Shown here piece by piece: positions 51,380 through 59,861 of a stretch of DNA of 64,000 nt (position 1 is its first letter; each line of letters starts with the position of its first letter). The position numbers were made by a program, and so were the translations under genes. The notes below the pieces were generated by a model. That model made no database searches. It was given only the letters and a program-made list of their open reading frames with translations, and was not told the origin of the DNA. The stretch comes from Gilvimarinus sp. 2_MG-2023 (GTDB lineage Bacteria > Pseudomonadota > Gammaproteobacteria > Pseudomonadales > Cellvibrionaceae): assembly GCF_030547685.1 (NCBI RefSeq), contig NZ_JAUOQM010000020.1, positions 36,399 through 100,398 of the forward strand, written 5' to 3'.

Positions 51380-53749
51380 TTACTGCAAGCGAACACGACG
51401 TACAGTAACGATACCCTCTTCGCCCGTGCCGCCCGGTATAAATTCGATGTAGTCCACATCGCGAGTCACTTTTGCCGCATTGTCGGCACGCATTTGGCTG
51501 GCAACATCACGCCGGCTTTCGGTCGTCACTGTGACACCAGAAGCAATTATATTGCCATCGGCATCAATAACCTGACCGTCAACCACCTGGCCCACAACGT
51601 TGCCCTCGGCATCCACCACCTGTCCATCGACAATGCGACCAATAATGTTGCCATCTGCGTCGCGTACAACTTGGGTTTGCTCATCCAGCTCTTGACCATC
51701 GGCTCCTAACACTGCCGTTTCGACAGTGCCAAGTATTTGCCCGTCCATACCAATCGCCGTCCCATCTGCGTTAACACGCCCGACAATATTGCCATCCGCA
51801 TCTACCACGGCTTTTTCCACTGTACCCAATATCTCGCCATCGGTTCCGGTAACTGAACCATCAGCATTTACCTTTCCAATCACATTGCCTTCTGTATCCA
51901 CGACCTGGCCGTTAACAACACGACCGATAATATTGCCGTCCGCATCGCGCACAACTTCTTCAACTTTACCAATGATATTTCCGCTGGCATCGCGCACTAC
52001 TTCGGCCACTTCGCCCATGACATTGCCCTGGCTATCAACCATGACTTTCTCTGCGCTGCCCAGTACGGCGCCATCCAAACCAACAGCTTTACCATTTTCA
52101 TCGACTAGTCCAATCACATTGCCGTCGGCGTCCAGTACGGCTTTTTCAACCTTACCGAGTATTTTTCCATCGGTGCCGGTAACCGAGCCGTCGGCATTAA
52201 CTTTGCCGATCACTTTGCCGTTTTCATCGACGAGCTGGCCGTTGACTACCCGTCCAATGACATTGCCATCAGCATCTCGCACCACCTCTTGCACATCCCC
52301 AATTACGCGACCACTGGAATCCCTCACAACTTCTTTCACTTTACCGACAACATTGCCGTTTCTATCCACAACAGCTTCTTCCACTGTACCGAGAGCTTCC
52401 CCGTTCAAACCAATCGCATTGCCACTATCGTCTACGCGGCCAATCACGCGGCCAGTTTTATCGACAATTTTTCCATCGACCACACGGCCAATCACGTTGC
52501 CATCTTTATCTCGCACGACCTGAGTCACTTCAGAGCGGCCCTGCGGCACGGTGGAGTTGCGCAAATCAACAACATTGCCCTTGGCATCGAGAGCAACGTT
52601 TTTCTGGACAGTGCCGATCTCTTCACCATTCAGGCCAATCGCGCGACCACTTTCATCCACACGCCCAATGACGTTACCGTCGCGATCCAGAATTTGGCCA
52701 TCTACAACTTTCCCAATAACATTGCCGTTGGCATCCCGCACAACATCTGCCCGCTCGCGCACACGCAGCATGGGGTCGTCTTCACTCACATTTTCGACAA
52801 TGCTACCCAAGGATTTACCATCAAACCCAACAGCCTTACCATCCACTACCTTGCCGATAATATTGCCATTGGCATCGACAACATTGTCACCAATGATCCG
52901 CCCTATAGGGTTGCCGTTTTCATCTAAAACTACATCGACCACAGGTTCGGGCTCAGGATCAAGCAGTACGTCAGCGCGAATATAGTCGTATTCCGCCATA
53001 CTGGTATCCTTGGGGTGACGCAATACGGCGAACACACTGCCTGTTTTTTCGGCCAACTGTACACGCGCCACCTGACGCGGCGTTAAACTAAGGGTAATAA
53101 TGGTGAATTCCATATTGAATCCATCCACCGAGTTTTGTTGGCGCGAGCGCTCATAACGGCGCCCAGTGTAATCCTCGCGGCCCGCCGACAAAACAATGAC
53201 ACTCTCCAGTACCGGCATGACCACCTGATTCACATCTTGTACACCACCACTAAAGCCCAGATCCTCTAAATCGAACTCGCCCATCAAATCAATGGTGTCA
53301 CCCGGTCTTAACAGGCCGTCAAAGGAGTCAATTTTGTTGACCTTAACGCTGAATGCACGACGCCCCAGATCCAAATTCTCAGAGAATGTTTCTGCCTTGG
53401 TGCCGGTAATGGCGTCCATGGTCATAATGCGTCCCGCTTTCATGGGCGAGGCAATGGTCCGATTCAAGATTTTTTTATATTCGGATGCGGGAACAAAGTT
53501 CGAGGGAAGGAACTTGGTAGGAACCATGAGCTTACCAATAGCATCCACGGTAATACTGTCGCCCTTATTGAGATTGCGCTTGGGAACGACCACAGCAATA
53601 GTTCTTACCTGTTCAGGTTGGTTAGCCTTACGATACCGCTCTTCAACTGATTTTAAGTAATACACGGTCAAAAAGGCAGCCACTACACCGCAGACCACGG
53701 CAATCATAAAGAGGCGAGAGCCAGACATTTGTTTCATTGTTTTCCCCAA
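51380..53749 (-). CDS. RcpC/CpaB pilus assembly protein with a giant tandem-repeat insertion
   Basis: The N-terminal 270 residues are normal for RcpC/CpaB: membrane anchor (8-28), SAF domain (VPKRNLNKGDSITVDAI, about 50-110) and RcpC domain (LRPGDTIDLMGEF; SLTPRQVARVQLAEKTG). From about residue 275 to 745 the protein consists of about 28 units of the form VVxDxDGNVIGRVVDG or GxDGxxLGTV, then a short C-terminus (TRDVDYIEFIPGG). Family members are about 250-350 residues, so this one is more than twice as long. The repeats are acidic and glycine-rich and could bind Ca2+ or form a beta-solenoid. Between the pilin-like gene and the secretin. Confidence 0.88.
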   Translation of the reverse strand: MGKTMKQMSGSRLFMIAVVCGVVAAFLTVYYLKSVEERYRKANQPEQVRTIAVVVPKRNLNKGDSITVDAIGKLMVPTKFLPSNFVPASEYKKILNRTIASPMKAGRIMTMDAITGTKAETFSENLDLGRRAFSVKVNKIDSFDGLLRPGDTIDLMGEFDLEDLGFSGGVQDVNQVVMPVLESVIVLSAGREDYTGRRYERSRQQNSVDGFNMEFTIITLSLTPRQVARVQLAEKTGSVFAVLRHPKDTSMAEYDYIRADVLLDPEPEPVVDVVLDENGNPIGRIIGDNVVDANGNIIGKVVDGKAVGFDGKSLGSIVENVSEDDPMLRVRERADVVRDANGNVIGKVVDGQILDRDGNVIGRVDESGRAIGLNGEEIGTVQKNVALDAKGNVVDLRNSTVPQGRSEVTQVVRDKDGNVIGRVVDGKIVDKTGRVIGRVDDSGNAIGLNGEALGTVEEAVVDRNGNVVGKVKEVVRDSSGRVIGDVQEVVRDADGNVIGRVVNGQLVDENGKVIGKVNADGSVTGTDGKILGKVEKAVLDADGNVIGLVDENGKAVGLDGAVLGSAEKVMVDSQGNVMGEVAEVVRDASGNIIGKVEEVVRDADGNIIGRVVNGQVVDTEGNVIGKVNADGSVTGTDGEILGTVEKAVVDADGNIVGRVNADGTAIGMDGQILGTVETAVLGADGQELDEQTQVVRDADGNIIGRIVDGQVVDAEGNVVGQVVDGQVIDADGNIIASGVTVTTESRRDVASQMRADNAAKVTRDVDYIEFIPGGTGEEGIVTVRRVRLQ
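51530..52930 (-). repeat. About 1.4 kb of coding tandem repeats in the RcpC gene
   Basis: About 28 degenerate units of 14-20 codons (DxDGNVIGRV alternating with LDGxxLGTV) grouped in higher-order blocks of about 60 codons. Two blocks (near 51780-51920 and 52130-52270) are nearly identical in protein sequence, with INGQVVD, VIGKVNADGSVTGTDG shared. This points to recent duplication and possible length variation. Confidence 0.85.
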
Positions 53750-53816
53750 GTTACTTGTGCGCCGGTTTAAATGTCTCCGTTATGAGCGGATTCGGCTGTT
53801 AGTTCCCAAAGATTTC

Positions 53817-54863
53817 TTATGGTTCGCTGATTACCCGGTTAGACGGGCAGTCATTAGGAGAGGAAGGCTCTCCATTAATGTACACCTGCTCGGTATAATG
53901 TTCATTGTCGAGCGAGCCGATCCAAGTAGATTCATCTTGGTTGGGCTCAAATAAAAGCTCCATCTGAGCTGCGTAAAACTCATCGTCACTCAGGTCTTCA
54001 TCAATACCGCTATCCCAGCCAGCGGCCATTACTGCGCAAAAAGAAGCACCCCCCAAATCGAAGTAAACCACTTCGCCATCGGGCTCCATTACGCCAGTAT
54101 CAATTGAGGTATCCGGTGTAGTGGAAAAAGCATAATAGTGTCCGTCTATAATCCGACCGTCATCGCTCCCCCCATCACGATCCACCATCTTGTATGCCGC
54201 TTCGGTGCAATACCCATCTACATCCATTTCGTTAAATTGCAGCGAGTCGTAAAATTTTCCGTCTGCCTTACTCTCGTACCCAAAACCATACACTTGAGGT
54301 GGGTCGCCACAATCGGTTATCGCTTCGCGCTGCAAAACATTGCCATCCGCATCTACCACCACATCTTGTAGGTAGGCATCGGTGGTGCTGCCGTCAGCGG
54401 CTTCGTAAGTGCCCGTATCGTCGTCATAGGTACCGACTACCTCACCATTATTGGTAACCAAACCGGTGGATGGGTCGAGCTCACCGTGGTTGTTAAAGCC
54501 ACCGTTGGAAGAGACAATCGTGGTTTGCGAGATTGCTGCGGTTGGCTCACCCCCATTATCGCCGCCACCAGTACTGCCTCCACCGCTGTCATCGCCACCG
54601 CCATCGTCATCTCCACCGCCACCACCTTCAGAGACTTCGTAATCAGTGGCATATTCATGAACCGCAGCGATAGAGGCAGAATAACCATCGTAATTATCGT
54701 GCATTACCGTCAGCAAGTACTCAATACAATCCTCGTACTGATCGGGACAGGCACCGCGATTAGCCACCAATAGTCCCCCAACCAGCGCGGCCATCACCAC
54801 GGTGTATTCAGCCATAGATTGACCCAGTTGACGCCATAATTTGGATCGTTTGGGACTGGTCAT
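53817..54863 (-). CDS. Pilin-like protein with Gly/Asp-rich linker and large C-terminal domain
   Basis: From ATG 54863 (an ATG at 54884 is an alternative) the product is 348 residues. The N-terminus is a type IVb prepilin (LG/QSMAEY then a hydrophobic helix). Next are about 55 residues of pilin-sized ectodomain, a low-complexity glycine, aspartate and serine stretch (EGGGGGDDDGGGDDSGGG), and a 215-residue domain with several cysteines. That domain contains VVVDADGNVLQ, the same motif as the RcpC repeats. It may be a tip or adhesin-like minor pilin. Not recognised as a named family. Confidence 0.7.
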   Translation of the reverse strand: MTSPKRSKLWRQLGQSMAEYTVVMAALVGGLLVANRGACPDQYEDCIEYLLTVMHDNYDGYSASIAAVHEYATDYEVSEGGGGGDDDGGGDDSGGGSTGGGDNGGEPTAAISQTTIVSSNGGFNNHGELDPSTGLVTNNGEVVGTYDDDTGTYEAADGSTTDAYLQDVVVDADGNVLQREAITDCGDPPQVYGFGYESKADGKFYDSLQFNEMDVDGYCTEAAYKMVDRDGGSDDGRIIDGHYYAFSTTPDTSIDTGVMEPDGEVVYFDLGGASFCAVMAAGWDSGIDEDLSDDEFYAAQMELLFEPNQDESTWIGSLDNEHYTEQVYINGEPSSPNDCPSNRVISEP

Positions 54864-54864
54864 A

Positions 54865-55533
54865 TCAGTTGATTTCAACCTCATTGACTAGAATTTGCGT
54901 GGCATCACCCGCGGGCATAATGACAATATTATTCTCGTCCGTACCTTTGCGAAATACTAATACCACCCCACCTCGTTCCGCGAAATGCTGGTCCAAACCC
55001 CAACCATCAACGGTCATCTCCGTTTGGTAAAAGCTCGCCACCTCAGACACAGTTTGCTCGCTGCTAATCACCGTTACCCGCCCCTCTTTCGGACCGTCAT
55101 TGGTGAGCAAATCAGACACCACAACACCGTCTGAGGGCTTCACCACCCCCTGGCCCAAAGGGGCATTAGACTCACCACTAGGGACCACGCTGATCAACAG
55201 ACGGCCAAAGGCATTCCCTCCAGCTTCGCCATATTGCACCGTGAAGAAACACTCATCTGCTAAGGTGCCTATCTGTTGCCAAGGGCCAAAGCGACTTTCA
55301 GAAAAGGCATCTTCCCAACGTCGACGATAAAAACCTGCCACTTCTTCTCCCGAAACATTGGCACTAAATGAGCGCACCGTCATAGGCCGAGAGTTGTATT
55401 GGGCATCATTCAGTAGACCGCTCACTTTCATTTCTGACATAGTTGGAAAGTCGGTGAAGTCACAACTTGCCCAACCCAGTGGGGATACTGTAATAAGCCA
55501 ACAAACGCAGAGACGCTTAGTGATTTCAATCAT
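54865..55533 (-). CDS. Exported protein of unknown function in the Tad operon
   Basis: About 222 residues from ATG 55533 (longer form from 55557). A signal peptide (core LCVCWLITVSPLGWA) is followed by two related halves: SGEEVAGFYRRRWEDAF and TVSEVASFYQTEMTVDGW, each followed by a beta-rich stretch ending in FxTVQYG or VFRKG. I do not recognise the family. Its place between pseudopilin genes suggests a periplasmic assembly or minor structural role. Confidence 0.65.
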   Translation of the reverse strand: MIEITKRLCVCWLITVSPLGWASCDFTDFPTMSEMKVSGLLNDAQYNSRPMTVRSFSANVSGEEVAGFYRRRWEDAFSESRFGPWQQIGTLADECFFTVQYGEAGGNAFGRLLISVVPSGESNAPLGQGVVKPSDGVVVSDLLTNDGPKEGRVTVISSEQTVSEVASFYQTEMTVDGWGLDQHFAERGGVVLVFRKGTDENNIVIMPAGDATQILVNEVEIN

Positions 55534-56524
55534 TGTAGTAGCAGTGTCCGTCGTCACAGGTTACGTCTTCAGCGGGCATTGGCTCGACCCCCATTTCACC
55601 AAAATCCAAACGATAGATGGCGCTTTGCGAAGGGCCCGCCTCCAGAATACTGGCCGCCGTTTTAAGTACATCAAACAGAGCGTTATCAAACACGGTAGAG
55701 GGAACGAAATTATCGACCCGGTCGGCATAGTAGCCTACACTTTGAGCATTCCAGCCATCAGCCAAAATAGCTGAGTTGGAAACAAACCGGCCATCCCACT
55801 GCTGAAAAATAGCATCTTCAATACCACCGCCCCAATCACCATCATTGAGGTCCCACTCACCATTACCGCCGCCTTTAGCATTGCCGGTATTAAGAGAAGT
55901 GCGCACACTGGGTTTATAGTAACCGTTTAAATTATAGTCGAGCTGTAACAAATCAGGGTTGTCGCCGCCGATAGCGTTTAGCATAAATTCAATCGGTGTT
56001 GTGATGGCGCCCAATCCTGTTTCCAAATAATCGAGCACATCATAAGCGACACTGGGTGTATCTCTCTCGTTTAGATCGAGCACTTCCACTTGCCCCAACA
56101 TTTCCTGCCGGGACTGATGGTAGGTCCAAACAGGACTCTCAGACCCAGCCGTACCGGGGCCGGTTACATCGCTAGAGCTGATCGGCACTATTTCGGCCCG
56201 CCCCTGACCGTAAAAAAAACGTGAGGCAACCGAGTTCTCCAGCTCCGTGTCGCTGCGTAAAGCAACGCTTTCAAACTCGTCTGAGCTGATGACGAAGTCT
56301 TCCGTGTTAGTGGTAGACGTTGCGTTCCAGGCGTTCATATCCTTCAGCCAGACGGTTCGCTCCCAGGCAGCATAGCGAGAGGCCTGTTGGTTTTTCATTT
56401 TAATATCAATGATTTTGCCGAAGGTGGGCACAATGACAAACAGCACCATAAAAATAAACGCCACGCTGACCACGAACTCTGTCATGGCCTGTCCGTGCTG
56501 GCGCGTCGAGGCCGGAGCAATCAT
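55526..56524 (-). CDS. TadE/TadF-like pseudopilin
   Basis: A 332-residue protein with a short prepilin leader, HG/QAMTEF (Glu at +5) and a hydrophobic helix (VVSVAFIFMVLFVIVPTF), then a large exported domain. Begins with an ATGA overlap with the TadG-like gene upstream and ends overlapping the next gene. Probably a minor pseudopilin of the Tad apparatus. Confidence 0.75.
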   Translation of the reverse strand: MIAPASTRQHGQAMTEFVVSVAFIFMVLFVIVPTFGKIIDIKMKNQQASRYAAWERTVWLKDMNAWNATSTTNTEDFVISSDEFESVALRSDTELENSVASRFFYGQGRAEIVPISSSDVTGPGTAGSESPVWTYHQSRQEMLGQVEVLDLNERDTPSVAYDVLDYLETGLGAITTPIEFMLNAIGGDNPDLLQLDYNLNGYYKPSVRTSLNTGNAKGGGNGEWDLNDGDWGGGIEDAIFQQWDGRFVSNSAILADGWNAQSVGYYADRVDNFVPSTVFDNALFDVLKTAASILEAGPSQSAIYRLDFGEMGVEPMPAEDVTCDDGHCYYND

Positions 56525-58656
56525 GGCATAAACTCCTCTAACTCCTCGACGATTTCATCAACAGCGATGTCTTTTACTTGAGTGGCACCATCGCGAATTG
56601 GCCCTTCAATCAAGCTGCCCCACGGCGGGTCAATTTGTTCCACCAAGTAATCCACACCGGTATCTACCAGACGATCACCGATGGCACGTAAGAGCCAATC
56701 CACCATGCCGATGGCGGTATCACTGATCCCCTCAAACATATCTTCAAAATCTATTTCACCGGTAGCCAATAAAATAGCAATAGCACTGGGCTCGCGCAGG
56801 CGCGCATCCCAAAACGGACTGAATAAGCTCGCGGGCTCAGCACTGCCATCACTTAAGCTTTGCATGGGGTTGGCAAAATAGGTCTCGGCGGAGCTGACGG
56901 TCATCATCGGCCGATCATCATTCCAAATGACTTGTTGGTAGTTGGCGGCAAAATCGTTGCCTTCGGCACGAGATCGGGTCTGTACATCAAAGTTTGTGTA
57001 CTGAATCGCTCCGCTATCCCAATCGGCATCATTTGAGTCGATATTTAAATTATCGTTATCACTGGTCTGTACATCGTCGAGGCTTTTTGCCAGAGCGGTT
57101 GTAAATTCATAACTCACCCCAGACTCCTGAAAACTCCCCCCTAAACTAAAGAAGGAGGGAGGACCGGCGTAGCTGTCTGTAACATCTAACGAGGTACGTG
57201 CACCGTACATACCCGGCAGCAATGTCGGCGAGGCCTGCCCCCAAGCCAAAGTTTGCATATGGAAGCCATCTAAGGCGCCATTGTTATCCGAGTCATCCGG
57301 ATCGCCGCCGAATTTACCCGTGTCATTATTAAAAGGCAGCCCCCAGTCGGTTAAAATCTTTTTCGCATGGGAGTTTTGCGCAACGACCTGATGGGTTGCC
57401 CCCGCCAGAGGAAAACCTATCGGCAACACGAAATTAAAGTCGAGTAACACCCAAGAGTTACAGCCCACGATAGGCAGGCATAATTCAATCTCAACATACA
57501 AGCCGATATCAAACTCTAAACCAAAGGAGAGTACATCGATAGCCGACCAGTTGATTTTGGCAATATCCTCATCGGTCTCAATGGCGGAGTTAGACATATA
57601 AACCGAGCCGCCATCGTTTTTAAAACCGCCGCCGACGGAAAAGTCTAAATCAATGGTTAAGGTCACAATCCCGAGCGGCAGAGTGATTTCTGGAATAATA
57701 TCGGGGATAGTCGCCCACAGCTGCCAGTGGCGATCTTCCGTAAAGCTGGCCCGGTTGCGATTCACAATCGCCATATAGCGCTGGTAGGCCTCCACCGCAT
57801 TGGCTTCGGCCTGATCACCGGTATTGACGTTGGAGTTGGCCCCGCCACTGCTATTCTTACTTTTTTTCTTGGACAACCCCGGACTGTTGTCATTGATCAT
57901 ATTTTCCAGCTCTCCGACCTGATCGCCGAGAAAATCTCGGGTCAGATCGGTCGCATCAGCTGACCAGTCTTGATCAGCCGTTGCATCCCCCACCAAGTCG
58001 GCTAAATTGGTGGGGCTAAAATTTTCCCCAAAATACGTTAACAACGCATTCTGCGTAAAAAAATACCACCCGATAACAGGTATATACATCTCAGGGTTAT
58101 CGGGGTCATCCTCGTGGTCTTCCACCACCCCCATGCCCACTTCCACCTGAGCCGCCAAGGTGGCTAAAGCAAACATTTTTTGAAACACGCCAAGCGTGCT
58201 ATTAAAGTAGGAGACCACCGTGGGCCAGACCTCTACCATCGGCTTAGCTGCCGCTGAAACAGTTTCCCCCATTATCCGATACGGCGTGGTCACCGCATTT
58301 AAAACATCGGCAAAAGTGGTAGGAGAAGGTGGAGCAACGGGAAACCGGTAAAGCGGGTAACTGGTAAATGAGCCTACTTGTTTGTAGTGTTTGGCCCAAG
58401 AGAGTAAGGACACCATCTGACCGATGGAGACTTCGTTAGCCACCATGGCACGGTTAGTATAGGCGGCAAAGTTTTGATTGCGGGCCGCAAGCTTGGCCTG
58501 CGAATATACGGTTGCGTCAGCTGCATTTTCCAGCTGAATACGATTGGTCACCAGCTGACCCTGGTTGTACAGGATTAGCAGCGCCATAACAACGACAGCA
58601 AGAAAGAGCAGGCCAAAAATAAAGGCCTGCCCTTTATCCGATCTGATGGAGTTCAT
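56521..58656 (-). CDS. TadG-like protein
   Basis: A 711-residue protein with one N-terminal membrane helix (FIFGLLFLAVVVMALLILY) after a short cytoplasmic KGQAF, then the sequence NAADATVYSQAKLAARNQNF and AYTNRAMVANEVSIGQM, typical of TadG-type Flp pilus proteins. The remaining 600 residues are exported, with low-complexity stretches (KKKSKNSSGG) and Asp-rich segments. No Glu at +5, so it is probably not processed as a pilin. First large gene after the pilin. Confidence 0.72.
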   Translation of the reverse strand: MNSIRSDKGQAFIFGLLFLAVVVMALLILYNQGQLVTNRIQLENAADATVYSQAKLAARNQNFAAYTNRAMVANEVSIGQMVSLLSWAKHYKQVGSFTSYPLYRFPVAPPSPTTFADVLNAVTTPYRIMGETVSAAAKPMVEVWPTVVSYFNSTLGVFQKMFALATLAAQVEVGMGVVEDHEDDPDNPEMYIPVIGWYFFTQNALLTYFGENFSPTNLADLVGDATADQDWSADATDLTRDFLGDQVGELENMINDNSPGLSKKKSKNSSGGANSNVNTGDQAEANAVEAYQRYMAIVNRNRASFTEDRHWQLWATIPDIIPEITLPLGIVTLTIDLDFSVGGGFKNDGGSVYMSNSAIETDEDIAKINWSAIDVLSFGLEFDIGLYVEIELCLPIVGCNSWVLLDFNFVLPIGFPLAGATHQVVAQNSHAKKILTDWGLPFNNDTGKFGGDPDDSDNNGALDGFHMQTLAWGQASPTLLPGMYGARTSLDVTDSYAGPPSFFSLGGSFQESGVSYEFTTALAKSLDDVQTSDNDNLNIDSNDADWDSGAIQYTNFDVQTRSRAEGNDFAANYQQVIWNDDRPMMTVSSAETYFANPMQSLSDGSAEPASLFSPFWDARLREPSAIAILLATGEIDFEDMFEGISDTAIGMVDWLLRAIGDRLVDTGVDYLVEQIDPPWGSLIEGPIRDGATQVKDIAVDEIVEELEEFMP

Positions 58657-58690
58657 CTATGAACAATCTAGCCCCGACGGGACTAAAATA

Positions 58691-58945
58691 TCAGGTATCG
58701 TCTTGCTGGAAGTCATCCAGGCCGTAGTCGGCATCCTGCTCAGCCGCTGCCGCGTCACCACGGCCGGTAGTGTCATTGGTACTGTCACTACCACCCAACT
58801 CTTGAGCCATATTCCCCACCTGGCCACGAACAGTGTCACCAAACAGGTTGTAAACTGTAATGGCTGCAATAGCGATCAGCGCCACGATAATGATGTACTC
58901 GGTCATGCCCTGGCCGAGCTGCTTTATTTTTTGTTGCATTTTCAT
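58691..58945 (-). CDS. flp: Flp-type major pilin
   Basis: An 84-residue type IVb prepilin. The leader MKMQQKIKQLG is followed by QGMTEY (Glu at +5) and a hydrophobic helix IIIVALIAIAAITVYNLF. The mature tail is acidic (DYGLDDFQQDDT). It is longer than most Flp pilins (50-70). First gene of the Tad operon, preceded by an AT-rich 190-base control region; ribosome site GGAG 8 bases ahead of the ATG. Confidence 0.88.
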   Translation of the reverse strand: MKMQQKIKQLGQGMTEYIIIVALIAIAAITVYNLFGDTVRGQVGNMAQELGGSDSTNDTTGRGDAAAAEQDADYGLDDFQQDDT

Positions 58946-59087
58946 AGTTTTTCTCCGAATTAAGTGCCTGAACGCCCACCCCCTAGCTATGCAAGCGCTC
59001 GCTACTGTGAGTTCACCCCCACTTAGCTATATTAGACTAACAGAATTAATGTGACAGAATTGGCAAATAAATCAGAGCAATTGCAAC

Positions 59088-59110
59088 AAATGTAATAAAT
59101 TATTACATTT
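59088..59110. promoter_or_regulatory. AT-rich palindrome upstream of the Tad operon
   Basis: A 23-base sequence with a perfect 10-base inverted repeat AAATGTAATA / TATTACATTT around AAT. It lies between the response-regulator gene (stop at 59136) and the pilin gene (start 58945). It may be an operator for that regulator or a weak terminator; no T run follows. A further -10-like TAATAT is closer to the pilin gene. Confidence 0.4.
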
Positions 59111-59135
59111 TTAAATCAAAGGTCGATGATTCTTT

Positions 59136-59861
59136 TTATATCTCCTGAGCATTTAAGATATAACCCTTACCGTATTGGGCGCTAATTAGATTCCCCCCAT
59201 CGGGTACAATTTTTTTAAGTTTACTGCGAAGTCGGCCAATAAGCACATCAAGCGTACGATCAAATGGCATCCAGTCAATTTTACCCAACGCACGCATTAA
59301 GTCATCGCGCTTAACCGAAGCCCCCGCACGGTCACACAAAGCTCGCATGACTACTGTCTCGTTGTGACTTAGGGAGAGTACGGTCTGGCCGCTCAAGCGC
59401 TGGGTTGCACTGTCAAAGCACCAGCCGGAAAATTGATATTGTCGCCGATTCGCCTGCGGGTTATCGACGCTTAATTGTTTGATTTGGTCCACGCGACGCA
59501 GCAATGCTTTGGCTCCGGCGATCATTTCGCGCATCGGCAACGGCTTGGAATAGTAAGCATCGGCCCCGGCCTCCAACCCCACGATCCGCTCGATAGGGTC
59601 GTCAATGGCGGTGGTGAATATGACGCCTGCCGGGAATTTTGCCCGTATTTCCCGGCACAGACTCAAGCCATCCCCTCCAGGCAGGCGAATATCCAAAAAG
59701 ATTAAATCGTAATCTTGCTGCGCCACCTGTGTTAATACGGACTCCACCCCCGGCAATGCGTCCACCTGCCAACCCTGTTCCTGCAGGTATCCCATTAAAA
59801 GGCTGCGTGCGGTTAATTCGTCCTCAACCACTAGCACCTTGGGGATCTTGTTACTGATCAT
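59136..59861 (-). CDS. Response regulator, OmpR/PhoB type
   Basis: A 241-residue transcriptional regulator. Receiver domain with VLVVEDE, acceptor D57 in IFLDIRLPGG and the conserved Lys in YYSKPLP. The C-terminal winged helix has LSLSHNETVVMRALCDR, VKRDDLM and DVLIGRLRSKL. Its start overlaps the end of the kinase gene by 11 bases. Adjacent to the Tad operon, so control of pilus genes is likely (inference). Confidence 0.92.
   Translation of the reverse strand: MISNKIPKVLVVEDELTARSLLMGYLQEQGWQVDALPGVESVLTQVAQQDYDLIFLDIRLPGGDGLSLCREIRAKFPAGVIFTTAIDDPIERIVGLEAGADAYYSKPLPMREMIAGAKALLRRVDQIKQLSVDNPQANRRQYQFSGWCFDSATQRLSGQTVLSLSHNETVVMRALCDRAGASVKRDDLMRALGKIDWMPFDRTLDVLIGRLRSKLKKIVPDGGNLISAQYGKGYILNAQEI

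Noticed and set aside
51726..52523. 265-codon open frame opposite the RcpC repeats
   Set aside because: It is an antisense artefact of the periodic coding repeats (a Pro, Ser and Thr-rich product).
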